This document shows positions 23,201-35,000 of a stretch of DNA of 64,000 nt, in pieces. Source of the DNA: Plantago major (Eukaryota; Streptophyta; Magnoliopsida; Lamiales; Plantaginaceae); NCBI GenBank assembly GCA_026545765.1, contig CM048840.1, positions 2,873,265-2,937,264 on the forward strand, given 5' to 3'. The translations under genes and the position numbers were made by a program. The notes beneath the pieces were generated by a model. That model was not told the origin of the DNA, did no database searches, and saw only the letters and a program-made list of their open reading frames with translations. The number at the start of each line of letters is the position of its first letter. The stretch's first letter is position 1.

Positions 23201-23748
23201 ATATACACAAACATCTATAAATATAAAAGAACAGCTAGTTGGCATCTTCCAGCAACATACAATCTAACATCAGATGAAATTGACATAGAATTCATCACTA
23301 GCCCATCCAACAAATTTAGAAATGCTCATTTTGTCACAGTGAGACTAACACAGGTATTAAATGCAAGTGTATAACCAACTACTAATAGCAGAGAGATGGT
23401 ATGGTGTTTGTACCTCCTCACCCGATGCATATGGAAGTTGAAACTTTGACCTGAGCAGAAAAGAACACATCACAGTGTGACATATCAAATATGTAATTCA
23501 TATTCTTAACTAGTTATCGTCTCATCAAACACAATACAATCTCCTGCCTAATTGTTTAACTCCTCCAACTTATCAAACATAAGGATATAAACAAACCTCT
23601 GATTCCAGTGTCTATAGGTAGTGTAAAGGAAAACCCATGCGACGATAAGAACTAGCACATATACTGAAATCGTGGCGACGCTCATCTGACTAGGTCCCTT
23701 TTTCTTCTTACTCTGCAGCAGCAGAGCCTGAGGCTTGATCCTTGCCAT
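20286..23748 (-). CDS. CYP21-4: Peptidyl-prolyl cis-trans isomerase, CYP21-4 type, membrane-anchored
   Basis: Cyclophilins catalyse cis-trans isomerisation of X-Pro bonds. Seven exons (minus) can be built with correct GT..AG borders and phases: 23748-23597, 23450-23414, 23169-23119, 22691-22606, 22283-22146, 22066-21916 and 20372-20286, giving 233 residues; the Arabidopsis protein is close to this length. The N-terminus [20 protein letters not shown] is the CYP21-4 signature. It is followed by one membrane helix at about 22-45, giving a type II anchor; family members are reported in the Golgi. The catalytic block [14 protein letters not shown] keeps the active-site Arg, and [13 protein letters not shown] lacks the Trp of cyclophilin A that binds cyclosporin, as in this subfamily. 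The C-terminus is [17 protein letters not shown] 5' UTR intron is likely at 24050-23778. The last intron (1.5 kb) holds a MULE-like insertion. No frameshift is seen. Confidence 0.93.
20592..21611. mobile_element. Non-autonomous MULE-like element in the last CYP21-4 intron
   Basis: The 1,020-base element is bounded by a perfect 9-base duplication AGTTTCTGA (20583-20591 and 21612-21620). It starts GGGTATAAT and ends ATTTTACCC. Both arms are long inverted repeats built from a repeated module (GTATACTTTATG..GTACCATGTACA, then GGGTACTAAACGTTGACACC), present about twice on the left and three times on the right. Inner arms also pair (ACGTGTCATCACC against GGTGATGACACGTGTCA). A 9-base TSD with long TIRs is diagnostic of Mutator-like elements. 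There is no transposase ORF, so it depended on another element. Confidence 0.85.
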
Positions 23749-23777
23749 GTATTTAACCACAAACTTCAACTCTTAAT

Positions 23778-24180
23778 CTACGGAAACGAAAGTGTGAATC
23801 ATTAACCTCAACTCTAAGCAACAGGACACTGACACAATCCTTCAACTCTAGATTCAAGTTAACTAACCAAGACTTGACATAGTAAACATCGGAAAACCAT
23901 AATTTCGAATCAATTTCAACAAAATCATAACAACGAGCTATATCAACAATTAAACACCAAATGAAATCCAAAGTGCACGAAATGCTACGAGTAGACTTAA
24001 TTAACAGAAGATAATGAATTAATCGGAAAAGTTAGAGAGATGTAGAATACCTGATCCTGATCTAGGTCAGAGAAGAGCTCCTTGTTCGGTGCTTTGCTGT
24101 AAAATTCTGCTGCTAATTTCAATTTGGTTCTGGTTTCTTCGATTTGGAGAAAGTCTAGAAAGAAATACAAATTCGAATTC
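23778..24180 (-). other. CYP21-4: 5' UTR exon and leader intron of CYP21-4
   Basis: On the minus strand, a donor ATCAG/GTATTC at 24051/24050 and an acceptor CCGTAG/ATTAAG at 23778/23777 would remove a 273-base leader intron. The non-coding first exon would run from about 24180 to 24051 and rejoin 29 bases before the ATG at 23748. Inferred from splice consensus only. Confidence 0.45.
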
Positions 24181-24369
24181 TCAGAATGTAAGCGTGTGAT
24201 ATTTTATGACGACGACTAATTTAGACAAAACGACGTAGTTCCTTTGCTCCTATACCATTTTTCCTTCTCTTTTATTTTTCCTTTTCTTTTTTCTTTGCTT
24301 GGAAAAATGAGTAGATTAATTTGTAGATTAATGCTAGACTAGTTTACACAGAGAGCGAGCAGAAAATTG

Positions 24370-24859
24370 GGGTAAAATCCATTTTTAATATTCCAGTATG
24401 ACACGTTTCCGATTTTGGTACTCTAAAGTGGTCGCGTCCAATTTAGATATTAATTATCAATAACTATGTACAATTTAGGTACTAATTGGATTTATGATGT
24501 GCACGGTCGCATTCACATGCGAGCGAATGTCAAACGTCAAAAGATAGACATAGAAAATTGACTGTCAGAAGATATCGCGACTTGTCCCACTCACAAAGTC
24601 ACAAATTCTTCCTCATGATTCTTTTTTGTAGGCTTTTTCATCAATTTGTTTCAATCGACTTTCAATTAATCGAAGTCACGTGAAATTAGAGTTAAGTTAA
24701 TTGTAATTTGGTACTGATTTGCACACCCACTATCTAATTTACATTTAGTACTTTAATCGTAAATAGTTATTGATAAATAGTACATAAATTGGACGCTACC
24801 ACTCCTGAAAGCTCAAAATCGAAAATGCCTCACCGCGAAAGAATAAAATGAATTTTAAT
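24370..24859. mobile_element. Second MULE-like MITE, about 490 bases
   Basis: It is flanked by an 11-base direct repeat GCAGAAAATTG (24359-24369 and 24860-24870). The arms pair imperfectly over more than 100 bases: GCGTCCAATTTA and TTATCAATAACTAT on the left match the reverse complement of ATAGTTATTGATAA and TAAATTGGACGC on the right. It lies just upstream of the CYP21-4 transcription unit. No ORF. Confidence 0.75.
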
Positions 24860-25079
24860 GCAGAAAATTGCAGCTCAGCAGAGTTGGCAATCACATGGTG
24901 TAGTGTTAAAGCTAGCTATCTGTAGATTAATGCATATTGCTACTAGGAATTAAAATTAGGAGGTACATATAATTACTCGGTTGAGTCGAGTGAAGGTTTA
25001 CTCGAATTATTCAATAACTCGGCTTGATAAATGGTTTAATATGATTAAAAGAATATACATGATTTTGGATATTTATAAG

Positions 25080-26032
25080 TTTTGGCTTTTGTAACTGAGG
25101 GGTACTGTATCGGAAGTGTATGAGACTGGAGTTAAACAGAACAAATAAGGACTCACATGAGAGATTCTATCGTTCCTTAAGACAAATTTGCCCCACTTAG
25201 ATGCCAACGGTTGCAAATAGCAAAATATCTCCCAATATTACATAGCAGGTGAACTTGCGAACTAGCACTTGAACTCGCAAATTCGAGAGAACTACTGCAA
25301 TATGGAAAGACAGGCTTAAGAGAAAAAGAGAAGAAAGAAGGAGAGGATTTCGAATTGTGTGTAAAATTCGATCCTGGGGGACCTATTTATAGTTTTCAAG
25401 AGTTGAGTCTGAGAGACATGAGTATTCGCGAACATGTCCTTGAAGAGTTGCTTCTCTTCTAACAGATACACTTGTTCGAACAGTCACAACACAAGCGAAT
25501 GGACTGCACCATTTCGCCAAAGCCCATACCGAACATACACCTCTGTTGGGCTAGCTTTTTCATTTCAGACTATTCTTTTGGGCCTAACCAAACTTAATAT
25601 CCAACTCAAGACTGCGACCCGCGAACCCACGGACCCTACGACCCACGACCTAAGACCCGGGTCCGGCTCCTAGCGGAGCCGTGGTGCGCTGGTTTCATGG
25701 AGCCATCTAGCTCCTCCTTCCAAAACCATGGTGCCTTGGGCCAAACCCTTTAACCAAGTCTTGGATTTTATCTAGCCCTTCTTCCCAATTTTATGCATGA
25801 CTTCTCCCATTCCAACTCTTGGCATTCCAATATTAATGCTTCAACCAACACACTTTGAGCTTCAATTACTCTTTCACCTTTCAATGAATTTTAGTAATTC
25901 TTTCTCAAGTATCTTCTACTACTATAGAAGATTATACACGTTTAAAGAAACTTAATTTCCAACTTGTGGGGTCCCTCTTGGTTGAGTAGCAAAGTCATAA
26001 ACTAGCCTCTTTGGAAGACTAAAATTCCAACA
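25080..26032 (-). repeat. Probable solo LTR (copia-like)
   Basis: On the minus strand it begins TGTTGGAATTTTAGTC at 26032. A CTATAAATAGG TATA element lies near 25390 with a following leader-like stretch. ATAAG occurs directly outside both proposed ends (25075-25079 and 26033-26037), consistent with a 5-base TSD. The terminal dinucleotide at the 25080 end reads AA instead of CA, so that edge is uncertain. No internal element sequence is present. Confidence 0.5.
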
Positions 26033-27442
26033 ATAAGAAATTTGTTCAAGATAAAATATGCTCTATCAATTAAAAATTGGAGGTCTGAATGTTAGATATG
26101 TGATTTTTTTTTTCCCAATAAAATGCACTACATATAAGTAGGAGTAATTCAAAGGTTGGGTGAGATGATCTCTAATAGTTTGGCTCGTATTTGGTTTATA
26201 ATTTTATATAGTTATGTTGTTTGCAGTTATAAATGTTCATATCAGAACAATGGTGATCATGATACACAAGAAGAAAAGAGAAGATGTAGCAGTTCACAAA
26301 AGGAAGCATGCGGGCATGGCAGATCACAGGAAGAAACTATTATGCTACATTGCAGGGGAGTGATGACATCATAGATAGTTGGTTACAATTTGGAGTAATT
26401 AGTTAGTTAATTTGTTTGTTAAATTTTCCCTCCACTTTATGTTATAGACTAAAAGCTTCTTTAAGCTCAAGCTTTGTGTATAATTATCTCTTATATAGCT
26501 CATATATGTAACACAATTCATTGATCATCAATACAAAAAGCAGTTTATGCATTTTCTCTCCACAATCAAATGGTAATTTCATTCATTTATTATCTCTTAT
26601 ATAGCTCATATATGTAACACAATTCATTGATCATCAATACAAAAAGCAGTTTATGCATTTTCTCTCCACAATCAAATGGTAATTTCATTCATTTCTTCCG
26701 CTTACATCAACTCTGAGAGTTCAAGAACATAGAACTTTATTAGCAATAACCATATATCAACTCTAACTGAGTTAGATACTCCTCTTCCATCCGGTCAAAC
26801 TTCATATATTTTCTTGTTTTATGTTTTATCTTGTTTTTACATAAAAATGTACGTGGTTCAAATGCGGTACCGGAATTACAATATTGTTATGTTCATGACC
26901 AGGTTGATGATGATAATGATGATCATGACGTAATACCAAATGAATGGGTATCTTGCTAATGTAACAATTCAATTCAAAAAAATTCAACTCAATTAGTTAT
27001 CACTAGATTATTTCATAGAAGATACTTTTTACATACCAAAACTTAGAAACCAAGCATTCAACAAATCCATCAGATTAATGATTAATCATACTAGATCAAG
27101 TAAAGGGCAACTAACAGTATATGATTAAAGACTGGAATAAATAATGATACCAAGAAAACAAGTTCCTATGAAAATAGAACTCATATTACCAACTAAACAG
27201 CCTGTTAGTAATCAATGTATAGTACAAACATCACCAATCGTTTTCCAGAAAAATTGCTAAAATGGAAAAGCATGAGCTAAGAAAATATATAAAAAAAGTA
27301 TTAAGTAGAAATATGTATGAAATCTTTAATACACAAGACAAAGAGGCTCTCAAATGAGTTATATATACTCTGTAGTTGAAACAGAAACTGTCCAATATGA
27401 ACATCTGATATTCAAATATGCATACTGCTCATTTGATGGCTT
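26033..27442. other. AT-rich intergenic stretch with a 106-base duplication
   Basis: No convincing gene. 26380-26700 resembles a copia LTR R/U5 end (TATATAGCTC, CATTGATCATCAATAC, then CATTTTCTCTCC) but lacks a clear start. The final 100-150 bases before 27443 are likely the 3' UTR of the receptor kinase. Confidence 0.35.
26483..26694. repeat. Perfect 106-base tandem duplication
   Basis: Units 26483-26588 and 26589-26694 are identical as read, starting ATTATCTCTTATATAGCTC. Exact identity suggests a recent duplication or an assembly duplication. Confidence 0.85.
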
Positions 27443-30110
27443 TCACCGCCCTTTTGGATTGACAATCTGTGAGAAAATGTCATCTGCATTGTCATTGTTT
27501 TTATCCCCGTTTACCTCGTCGTCGTCTCCAAGGCTTAAGGTACTGCGGTGCATTGCGATAAGACTGTTGTGGTCGATGACTTCTTGAATGCAGTCGAGAT
27601 CCACGCTGCCTGTCTTTTTCACACTTTGTCCTCCGACATTGTTGGTATCTTGGAGCTGAAGGCATGATTCCAAGTTCCACAGCACGTCGCCCATAGAAGG
27701 TCGATCTATCCCGTGATCTGCCAAGCATTTGGTAGCTGTATCAGTGAACTTGTGCAAGCATTCTGGGGAAATCTTTCCTTTCAGCTGTGGATCAATAATG
27801 TCATCCAAAGTGTTGTTTCTTGCACATCTCATGGCCCAATCTGCCAAGCTCACTTGTTCTTTCGGCAGGCTTGGGTTTAGGGCGGGCCTGGCGCATAATA
27901 CCTCGAAAAGTACAACCCCAAATGAGTACACATCAGATTTTTCTGTCAGTTGTTGCCTTCTGAAGTATTCAGGATCCAGATACCCAAAGCTGCCTTTCAC
28001 GACAGTGCTCACGTGGCCGTTGCCGCTGTTCATGTTTGGACCTGTTTTGGACAGGCCGAAATCTGAAACCTTGGCAACCCATTTGTCGTCAAGGAGGATG
28101 TTTGTAGTCTTGACATCACGATGAATGATGGTGTACTTAGCGCCCGTGTGGAGATAATGTAGACCACGAGCTGCACCGATACAAATGTCCAGCCTTTGTT
28201 TCCATGTTAAGATGAACTTGTTCCCCTTGTAAAGATGCTCTCTCATTGTACCTTGTCCCATGTAATCATAAACTAAGATCATTTCACCGTTGTCTTCACA
28301 AAAACCGATCAACGACACCAGATGCCTATGCCTCAATCGTGAAAGCATCTCAATTTCTGTCTGGAACTCGTTAACTCCTTGCTCAGATGATGGATTCGAT
28401 CTCTTGATAGCCACTTGAGTATCACCATCAATGACACCCTTGTACACCTTTCCAAAACCACCAACACCAATGACATTGGACTCATCAAAATTCTTCGTCA
28501 TGCGTCTTAATCTCCGAGAGATTGAAGTAGCGACAGTTGCAAGCTGCGTCTGCTGAAATTGCTGTTGCGCCCTGGCTCCTGCCAGACCCGGACTTGTTCA
28601 CCGTAGAACTGTTGTTCCAAGAAATCGGAAGCCAGCTAGTTCCATTATCCCCTCCGGCAACTCTCTTCTTTCTTCTGTGAGTCGCCAAAAATATGGCTGC
28701 AGCTATGCCAAATGCGGCAGCTCCACCTGCAGCTCCCGTAATGAGTATAGTCTTGTTACTAGTTCTCTTCGGTTGCTCAAACTCCCTCTCCTCCATGTGA
28801 GCTTCCTTGTATCTCTTCATCAAGTCTGATATCGTTGGATTCGGTCCTGCCAGGTTTGCCTTGGCGTTATCGCTGATTTTAAATATTTCCAGCCCATTCA
28901 AGAGGACGTTCGCAAATTCAGCTTTCGTCTTCATATTAGGTGAAAGTGCCACCCATATCTGGCTGTCACCGGTCTTGTTGTTAACACGAACAGCATAATC
29001 TCTCTTAGTAGGAGTGCTAATTGATTGAGTCATAGTATAAATGTCCACTTCAGTCGAAGCGGTCCTGTTGTTAACAAACACATCGAAAACTCTCTGATTT
29101 GGCTTCGTCATTTCCGAATCACACCAATGGAATCTCAACAGATACATGAAATTCGGATCCACCTCAAAAATCCAAGTCAAGTTGTAGTTCATGTTAACTT
29201 CACCAGTCGAAGCAGCCATCGACCTGTAGCTTCCGTACACACTCAGTGGTGCCATATAAGGCGGCAAGCCATTGTAAGCGACTGGCTTCTCTGCTTCCAT
29301 CGCGATTCCATCTGCAGCTCCATAAATGTACAAACTATCATCGTACCAGCTTCGCATTAGGCCAGCTGAATCATTCAAAGGAGCAATGTACTGGCCTCCA
29401 ACATTCAATCTATACATTGTCTCCATGCTATTAGTATCAATCGGAACTGTTGTCACAGATTGCGCATCACTGCTCGATTGCACAAACCCGACCAGGACTG
29501 GATCCTCATCAAACACTGCTGGAGCCAAAATCAGCTCAATGCCATTCACAAACGCGAACGACTGGTTCTGCTGGTCAGACGGCCTGAACGTTATGTTCAG
29601 ATTCGAAGTCCGTGAAGGAGCAAGATAGTACTCCTTGATGAAATAGGCCTGTGAAAGTGCTTCGGCTGCCAACGACGCGCTGAAGTTGCTCAACAGTGTG
29701 ACACCTCCCGCGACAACTGAGAAATACGAGTTCGTAATGTTGTAGTTCGGATAAGAGGAGGGATAGAAATGGAGGCGGAGGAGCGTCCGGGAGGATGAAT
29801 TCTGGAGAGGGAACAGGTATGTGGATTCTGATGGGAAAATTCTGGCTGTCATGTATGGAATGGCCGCAGATAATGAAGGGTCTTGTGTATCCGCTTTTGT
29901 CATGATGGATCTATCACCAGGTTGCAAGAACTTGGCATCAGGCTCCCAGGATCGGCCATCGGCATCTTTCCCTGATTCTGACGAACCGCAACCTAAGACC
30001 AATGCGGCCGGGGCAGGGTTGGTTCTGGGGACTTGGCTTGTGACACGGATGGAAGCTGAGGTGAGAAAAAGAGAGAAGAGATATAGGGAAGTTTGTTTGT
30101 TTATTTTCAT
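27443..30110 (-). CDS. CrRLK1L malectin-like receptor kinase (FERONIA/ANXUR type), frameshifted
   Basis: Family members sense RALF peptides and wall pectin at the plasma membrane. The N-terminal part (30110-28501) has a signal peptide ([20 protein letters not shown]), two malectin-like regions at about residues 40-200 and 215-400 with many N-glycosylation sites, LNVGGQYI and RSWYDD motifs, and a membrane helix near 440-465. The kinase part (to 27443) has [11 protein letters not shown], the lysine in [19 protein letters not shown] (RD kinase), the DFG motif, [11 protein letters not shown], and the family ending [10 protein letters not shown]. The two parts should be continuous through [13 protein letters not shown]. 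At about 28498-28504 one extra base makes EIKTHDEEF and a stop. No coding intron, as is usual in this family. Either a pseudogene or a sequencing error; everything else is intact. Confidence 0.9.
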
Positions 30111-32028
30111 TGCTGTTGCATTTGGAGGCGAAAGGCGTACAGGAAATCGGGTTTTGAAGGTAATTGTTGGCAGGAGGAGGATTTTTCCTGCACGCCTAGG
30201 CAGCTCTCTCTTGTAGAAGTGGTCGTTATGCTATTTTCCTTGTAGAGGATTAGAAGAACGCTTCTCTCTCTTTCTGTTATTTTCTTTTCTATTTTTTGGA
30301 TTGATTTGAACAGAGTGTTATTTCTTGGTTTCCATGGAGGAAAATCCAAGGATCTGATGAGAAAGATCCTTATGGAAAAAAAGGAAAAAAAAAATAAAAG
30401 GGTAATTTTTGGTTTTTTTTTCTTTTTTTTTTCCTCGTTTTTTCTCTTTCTGTTCTGGTGTTTGTGTTAGTTTCCTTCCGTTGATCTGTGGGGTGGGAGA
30501 ATTTTTTCAGAAAAGAATGGTGGTGAGTGAAAATCTCACCTTTTGTTGGCTGATTTCTTGTGTTCATGGAATGATTGGATTTCCATGGAATTTGGAACTA
30601 TTTTTAGCAAGAATTTCACATATATTGCAGGCTTTGCTCTTTTTTTTCTTTTCTATATGGTTTTGGTTTAATTAGAGTGGAAAGTGGAAAGTGGAAACTA
30701 TTATTAGCAGTTTACTTGTGATCACCAGTTAAGCTCACCAAAGTTAATTGTCTCGAGCAGAGCCAAGAGAGTAAGAAGCTGCTCATTCACGCCAAGCTTT
30801 CATTGATTTTAGATTTACCTCTCTAATCTCATATTGAATTTAAAATCTTGACTCGACACCTAATAAAGTGCACAAAGAAAATCCAATGAAAGAGCCGAAG
30901 AGGTCGATACAGAGAAATATTCTCATATTCCGAAATACTCATGAATCGCTTTTATTTAATTTTCAGTCTCACGAAATAATTCCTCAATCGGGTTCAAACA
31001 AAACTCTCAAACTTTTCCATTCACATCATTGAAACTTCTATTTTTGCAGGTAACGTTAATCCATTAACATTACTCTTCCATTAACCGGTTGAAAATATGC
31101 AATCCAGTCAGTTCAGTTACACAGTGGACAGTACTTAGTCACGATTTGAGCAACAGCCAATTTCGAAAAAAATGAAAAGAAAACTAATGTGGATGGATCG
31201 CAATTGCAAACATAGGTGGATTGCTACTTACCCTATCCATTGGCTCACGGGTTGATTCGATCACATAAGGATAAACAAATCGGATCAATGAATACAAACC
31301 ATTCATGCAACCCCTAAACATGTCTGCATAATAGATTGATGTTTAAAATGATGATTGATTGTCAAAATAAAATTGGGTTTTGTTAAAAATTATGAGGTGG
31401 GTTCATCTCTGTTTCTTGGATTTCACTCAAACCCCCCCCCCCCAAAAAAACATCCCACTAAAACTGTACCGATTAAAGTACACCTCAAGTCTGAATATAT
31501 TTATAACAAAATACATTATAAATGTAATGTTAAAAATTTTTAAAAAAAATGTATGAGTGCCTTTAATTCTTTAGGATTATTTTATATGCATATATTATGT
31601 ATTGCCACTCCCACCGTCCTGATCTCAACTTACCGATGTCTTCTTCAAAATTATAACTTTGATACTCAGATGAAATTTACAGCCGGACAACCCTAAAATT
31701 TATCAAATTCATCAAAATTTCAAATACAGAAGCACATCCACATTAACCATCTAAAAAGTTACTAATGGAACATATATTACTATATTTTACAAGAGTTGAG
31801 GTGGAGATTACAATGTCAGACTTAAATCAATTTATTAACTACTAGAATAAAAAATTACCAGAACGCCAAACGCTGACCAACTATTTCTTCACCACTGTGT
31901 TTTTTACAGTTTTACCACTCCCCTTTCAGCTAGGCTAGCTACCTAGTTTAACCACTCATCAGTCAAAAAACACCTCACCCTTGTTTTATTTTATCCCTTT
32001 CCATTGATCTTCTTCTTCTCCTCCTCCA
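30111..32028. other. Divergent intergenic region, receptor kinase and GUN1
   Basis: The kinase and GUN1 face away from each other, so this 1.9 kb should hold both promoters. A pyrimidine-rich stretch precedes the GUN1 ATG (TCTTCTTCTTCTCCTCCTCC near 32005), and homopolymer runs occur at 30360-30440 and 31430-31450. No ORF is supported. Confidence 0.4.
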
Positions 32029-35000
32029 ATGGCTTCCTCTACTCCGCCACCACACTGGAGTACCCTCACCTCCGCCAAACCCACCCACAACCACCCCTTC
32101 CACCACCCTAACCAGACTCACCACCGCAACTCCTCCACCTCCCACCACTGGACTCCCCAAAAAGTCTCCCTCAACACCCACACCTCTCCCAGACCTCCTT
32201 CTGCTTCTCCTTCCGCCGCCAATTTCCCATGCCTATCCGCTGCCGATTTCTCCGGCCGCCGCTCCACGCGTTTCGTCTCCAAAATGCACTTCGGCCGCCC
32301 TAGGTCTACTGCCTCCGGCCGCCATTCCGCCGCTGCTGAAGAGGCTCTCACCCAGGCGATTTCGTGTGGAGGTGAGCTCATAAAAATGGATGATATTTTG
32401 ATTACTTTTGAGTCGAAGCTTTTTGCTTCTGATGATTACACGTTTTTGTTGAGGGAGCTGGGGAATAGAGGGGAGTGGTCCAAGGCTATGAAGTGTTTCG
32501 AGTTTGCGGTTACGAGGGAGGGGAGGAGGAATGAGTTGGGGAAATTGGCTAGCTCGATGATTAGTACTCTTGGTAGGCTGGGTAAGGTTGACTTAGCTAG
32601 GAATGTGTTTGATAAGGCTGTTGCTCAGGGGTATGGGAACACGGTTTATGCGTATTCCGCGTTGATTAGTGCGTACGCGAAGAGTGGCTACTGTGATGAG
32701 GCGATTAAGGTGCTTGAGAGTATGAAGGACTCGGGGTTGAGGCCGAATTTGGTGACTTACAATGCTTTGATTGATGCTTGTGGGAAAGGGGGTGCGGATT
32801 ATAGAAGAGCGTTGCAGATTTTTGATGAGATGGCGAGGAATGGGGTGCAGCCGGATAGGATTACGTACAATTCGCTACTTGCAGTTTGTAGTGGTGCTGG
32901 GTTGTGGGAGAGTGCGAAGAATGTGTTTGATGAGATGGTTTATCGAGGGATTGATCAGGATATTTATACTTATAATACCCTTTTGGATGCTGCTTGTGGT
33001 GGTGGTCATATGGACGTAGCTTTTGAGATAATGGCTGAGATGCCTGCAAAGAATATCCTCCCTAATCAGGTTACTTACAGCACTATGATACGTGGGTGTG
33101 CGAAGGCTGGGAAATTGGACAGGGCATTGAGTCTGTTTAATGAGATGAAGCTATGGTATCAAATTGGATAGAGTGGCTTATAACACTCTGCTTGCAATTT
33201 ATGCTAGTCTTGGGAGGTTCGAGGAGGCTTTCCATGTTGGTAAGGAGATGGAGAGCATTGGGATTAAGAAAGATGTTGTAACATACAACGCCCTGTTGGA
33301 TGGATTTGGTAAACAGGGGATGTACAATAAGGTTAAGGAACTGTTTTCAGAGATGAAAAGAGAACGTCTCACTCCCAACTTATTAACATACTCTACATTA
33401 ATTAGTGTGTATTGTAAAGGAGATCTGTATCAAGAAGCAATGGAGGTGTACATAGAATTCAAACGTCAAGGCTTGAAGGCAGACGTTGTTTTCTATAGTA
33501 AATTAATTGATGCCTTGTGTAAGAAGGGCTGGTCGAATTGTTCATGCTACTTGATGAGATGATGAGGAGGGATCCAACCTAATGTTGTCACATATAACTC
33601 CATAATTAATGCCTTTGGTCAATCAGCAAGTGAGCACTTGATTCTCGGAGTGGCGCCGGAAAACAAATTATTATCCAGCATGTTCCAGAGAGCAAGGTCC
33701 ACAACAAAGCAGATGACAGAGTCATAGGGATTTTTAGGCAGCTGGTTTGTGGGAGATCGAAAGAGAAGCATGGTCTGGTGGGTACAAATGACTTTGGATG
33801 TATTCTGGGTGTCTTCCGGAAGATGCATGAAATGAAAATCAAACCTAATGTTGTAACTTTTTCAGCAATTCTGAATGCTTGCAGGTATGTTTGTTCAACA
33901 CATTTTTCATACCATGTGCCTACATGCTGTCTTTATTTGTCCCAAGGAAGTTTTAGATTGTAGAAGCTCATTGGTTGTAAGTTAATAATAATGTTGGCTT
34001 CATATTTCTTGGTGTTGCAGCCGTTGCAATTCCTTTCAAGAAGTTTCTTTGCTGTTAGAGGAGCTTCGGCTTTTTGATAATAAAATTTATGGAGTGGCTC
34101 ATGGTCTCCTGATGGCCCATAATGAGAATACTTGGTCACAAGCACTGCAGCTTTTTGATGAGGTGAAGCGGATGGACTCTTCGACTGCATCTGCATTCTA
34201 CAATGCCCTGACAGACATGCTGTGGTACCTTGGCCAGGTAATTATTGATCAAGTTATATTGTCTCCTAGTCAAAGTGCTAGAATACAAGGTAGTAGGCGC
34301 AGAGCTGATGAACTTTTGCAAGTAATCATGATAGAGAGGGATTTGACTGCCTTTCAGCAGAATAAATATACCTGTTTGTGCTAAACGCATTATTTACATG
34401 CCCAGGGCCAGGGCTATGTCACGACATTAACTTTTAGGCTTGTGGGGAGCAATATGAGTTCCACAGCAAGTACTGATGCCAGTAATATATATTTTTGGGT
34501 GAATTACATTAGGTCCCCTCCTAATAACATTTTGGTTTCGTGGATCAATCTGTAATTGTTTAGTACCATTATGTTATTGTTGAAATGTCAGGGACCAAAA
34601 TGTTAGACCCCTGTTTATCAGGGGGATTTGGTGAAATTTTCCCTATTTGCTTCAAATTCAATACATCTTCATGGACTGTGTAATCTAATCACCTTCAGAG
34701 AAGGGAACAGAATTAACCCTAAGAAGTGGATGTGAAACATTTAAACTAATTGCTAAAGTAATAGTGCATCACCACAGAATTTCCTCGTTTTTCTTTAGGT
34801 TTAGGCTTGTCAAAAAGTCTTATCTCAACAATTCTTTATTTATTTGCATCAAAGAGGAGTCGTTCCAGAAACAGGGCCAAAAAGAGACTCACTTTACTTT
34901 AAATGAAGTCTAAAAACCTAAGGCAAAACGAGCAACAACTGATCCAACTCGAGCATTTTTTTAAAATTAAAACTCTACATTTTCTACATGTTTTGCCGGT

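Noticed and set aside
27729-28124. 131-codon plus-strand ORF opposite the receptor kinase
   Set aside because: Shadow of conserved kinase coding; no independent features.
30370-30675. Short ORFs on both strands in the T/A-rich region upstream of the receptor kinase
   Set aside because: Composition-driven (Phe/Lys runs) and without homology features.
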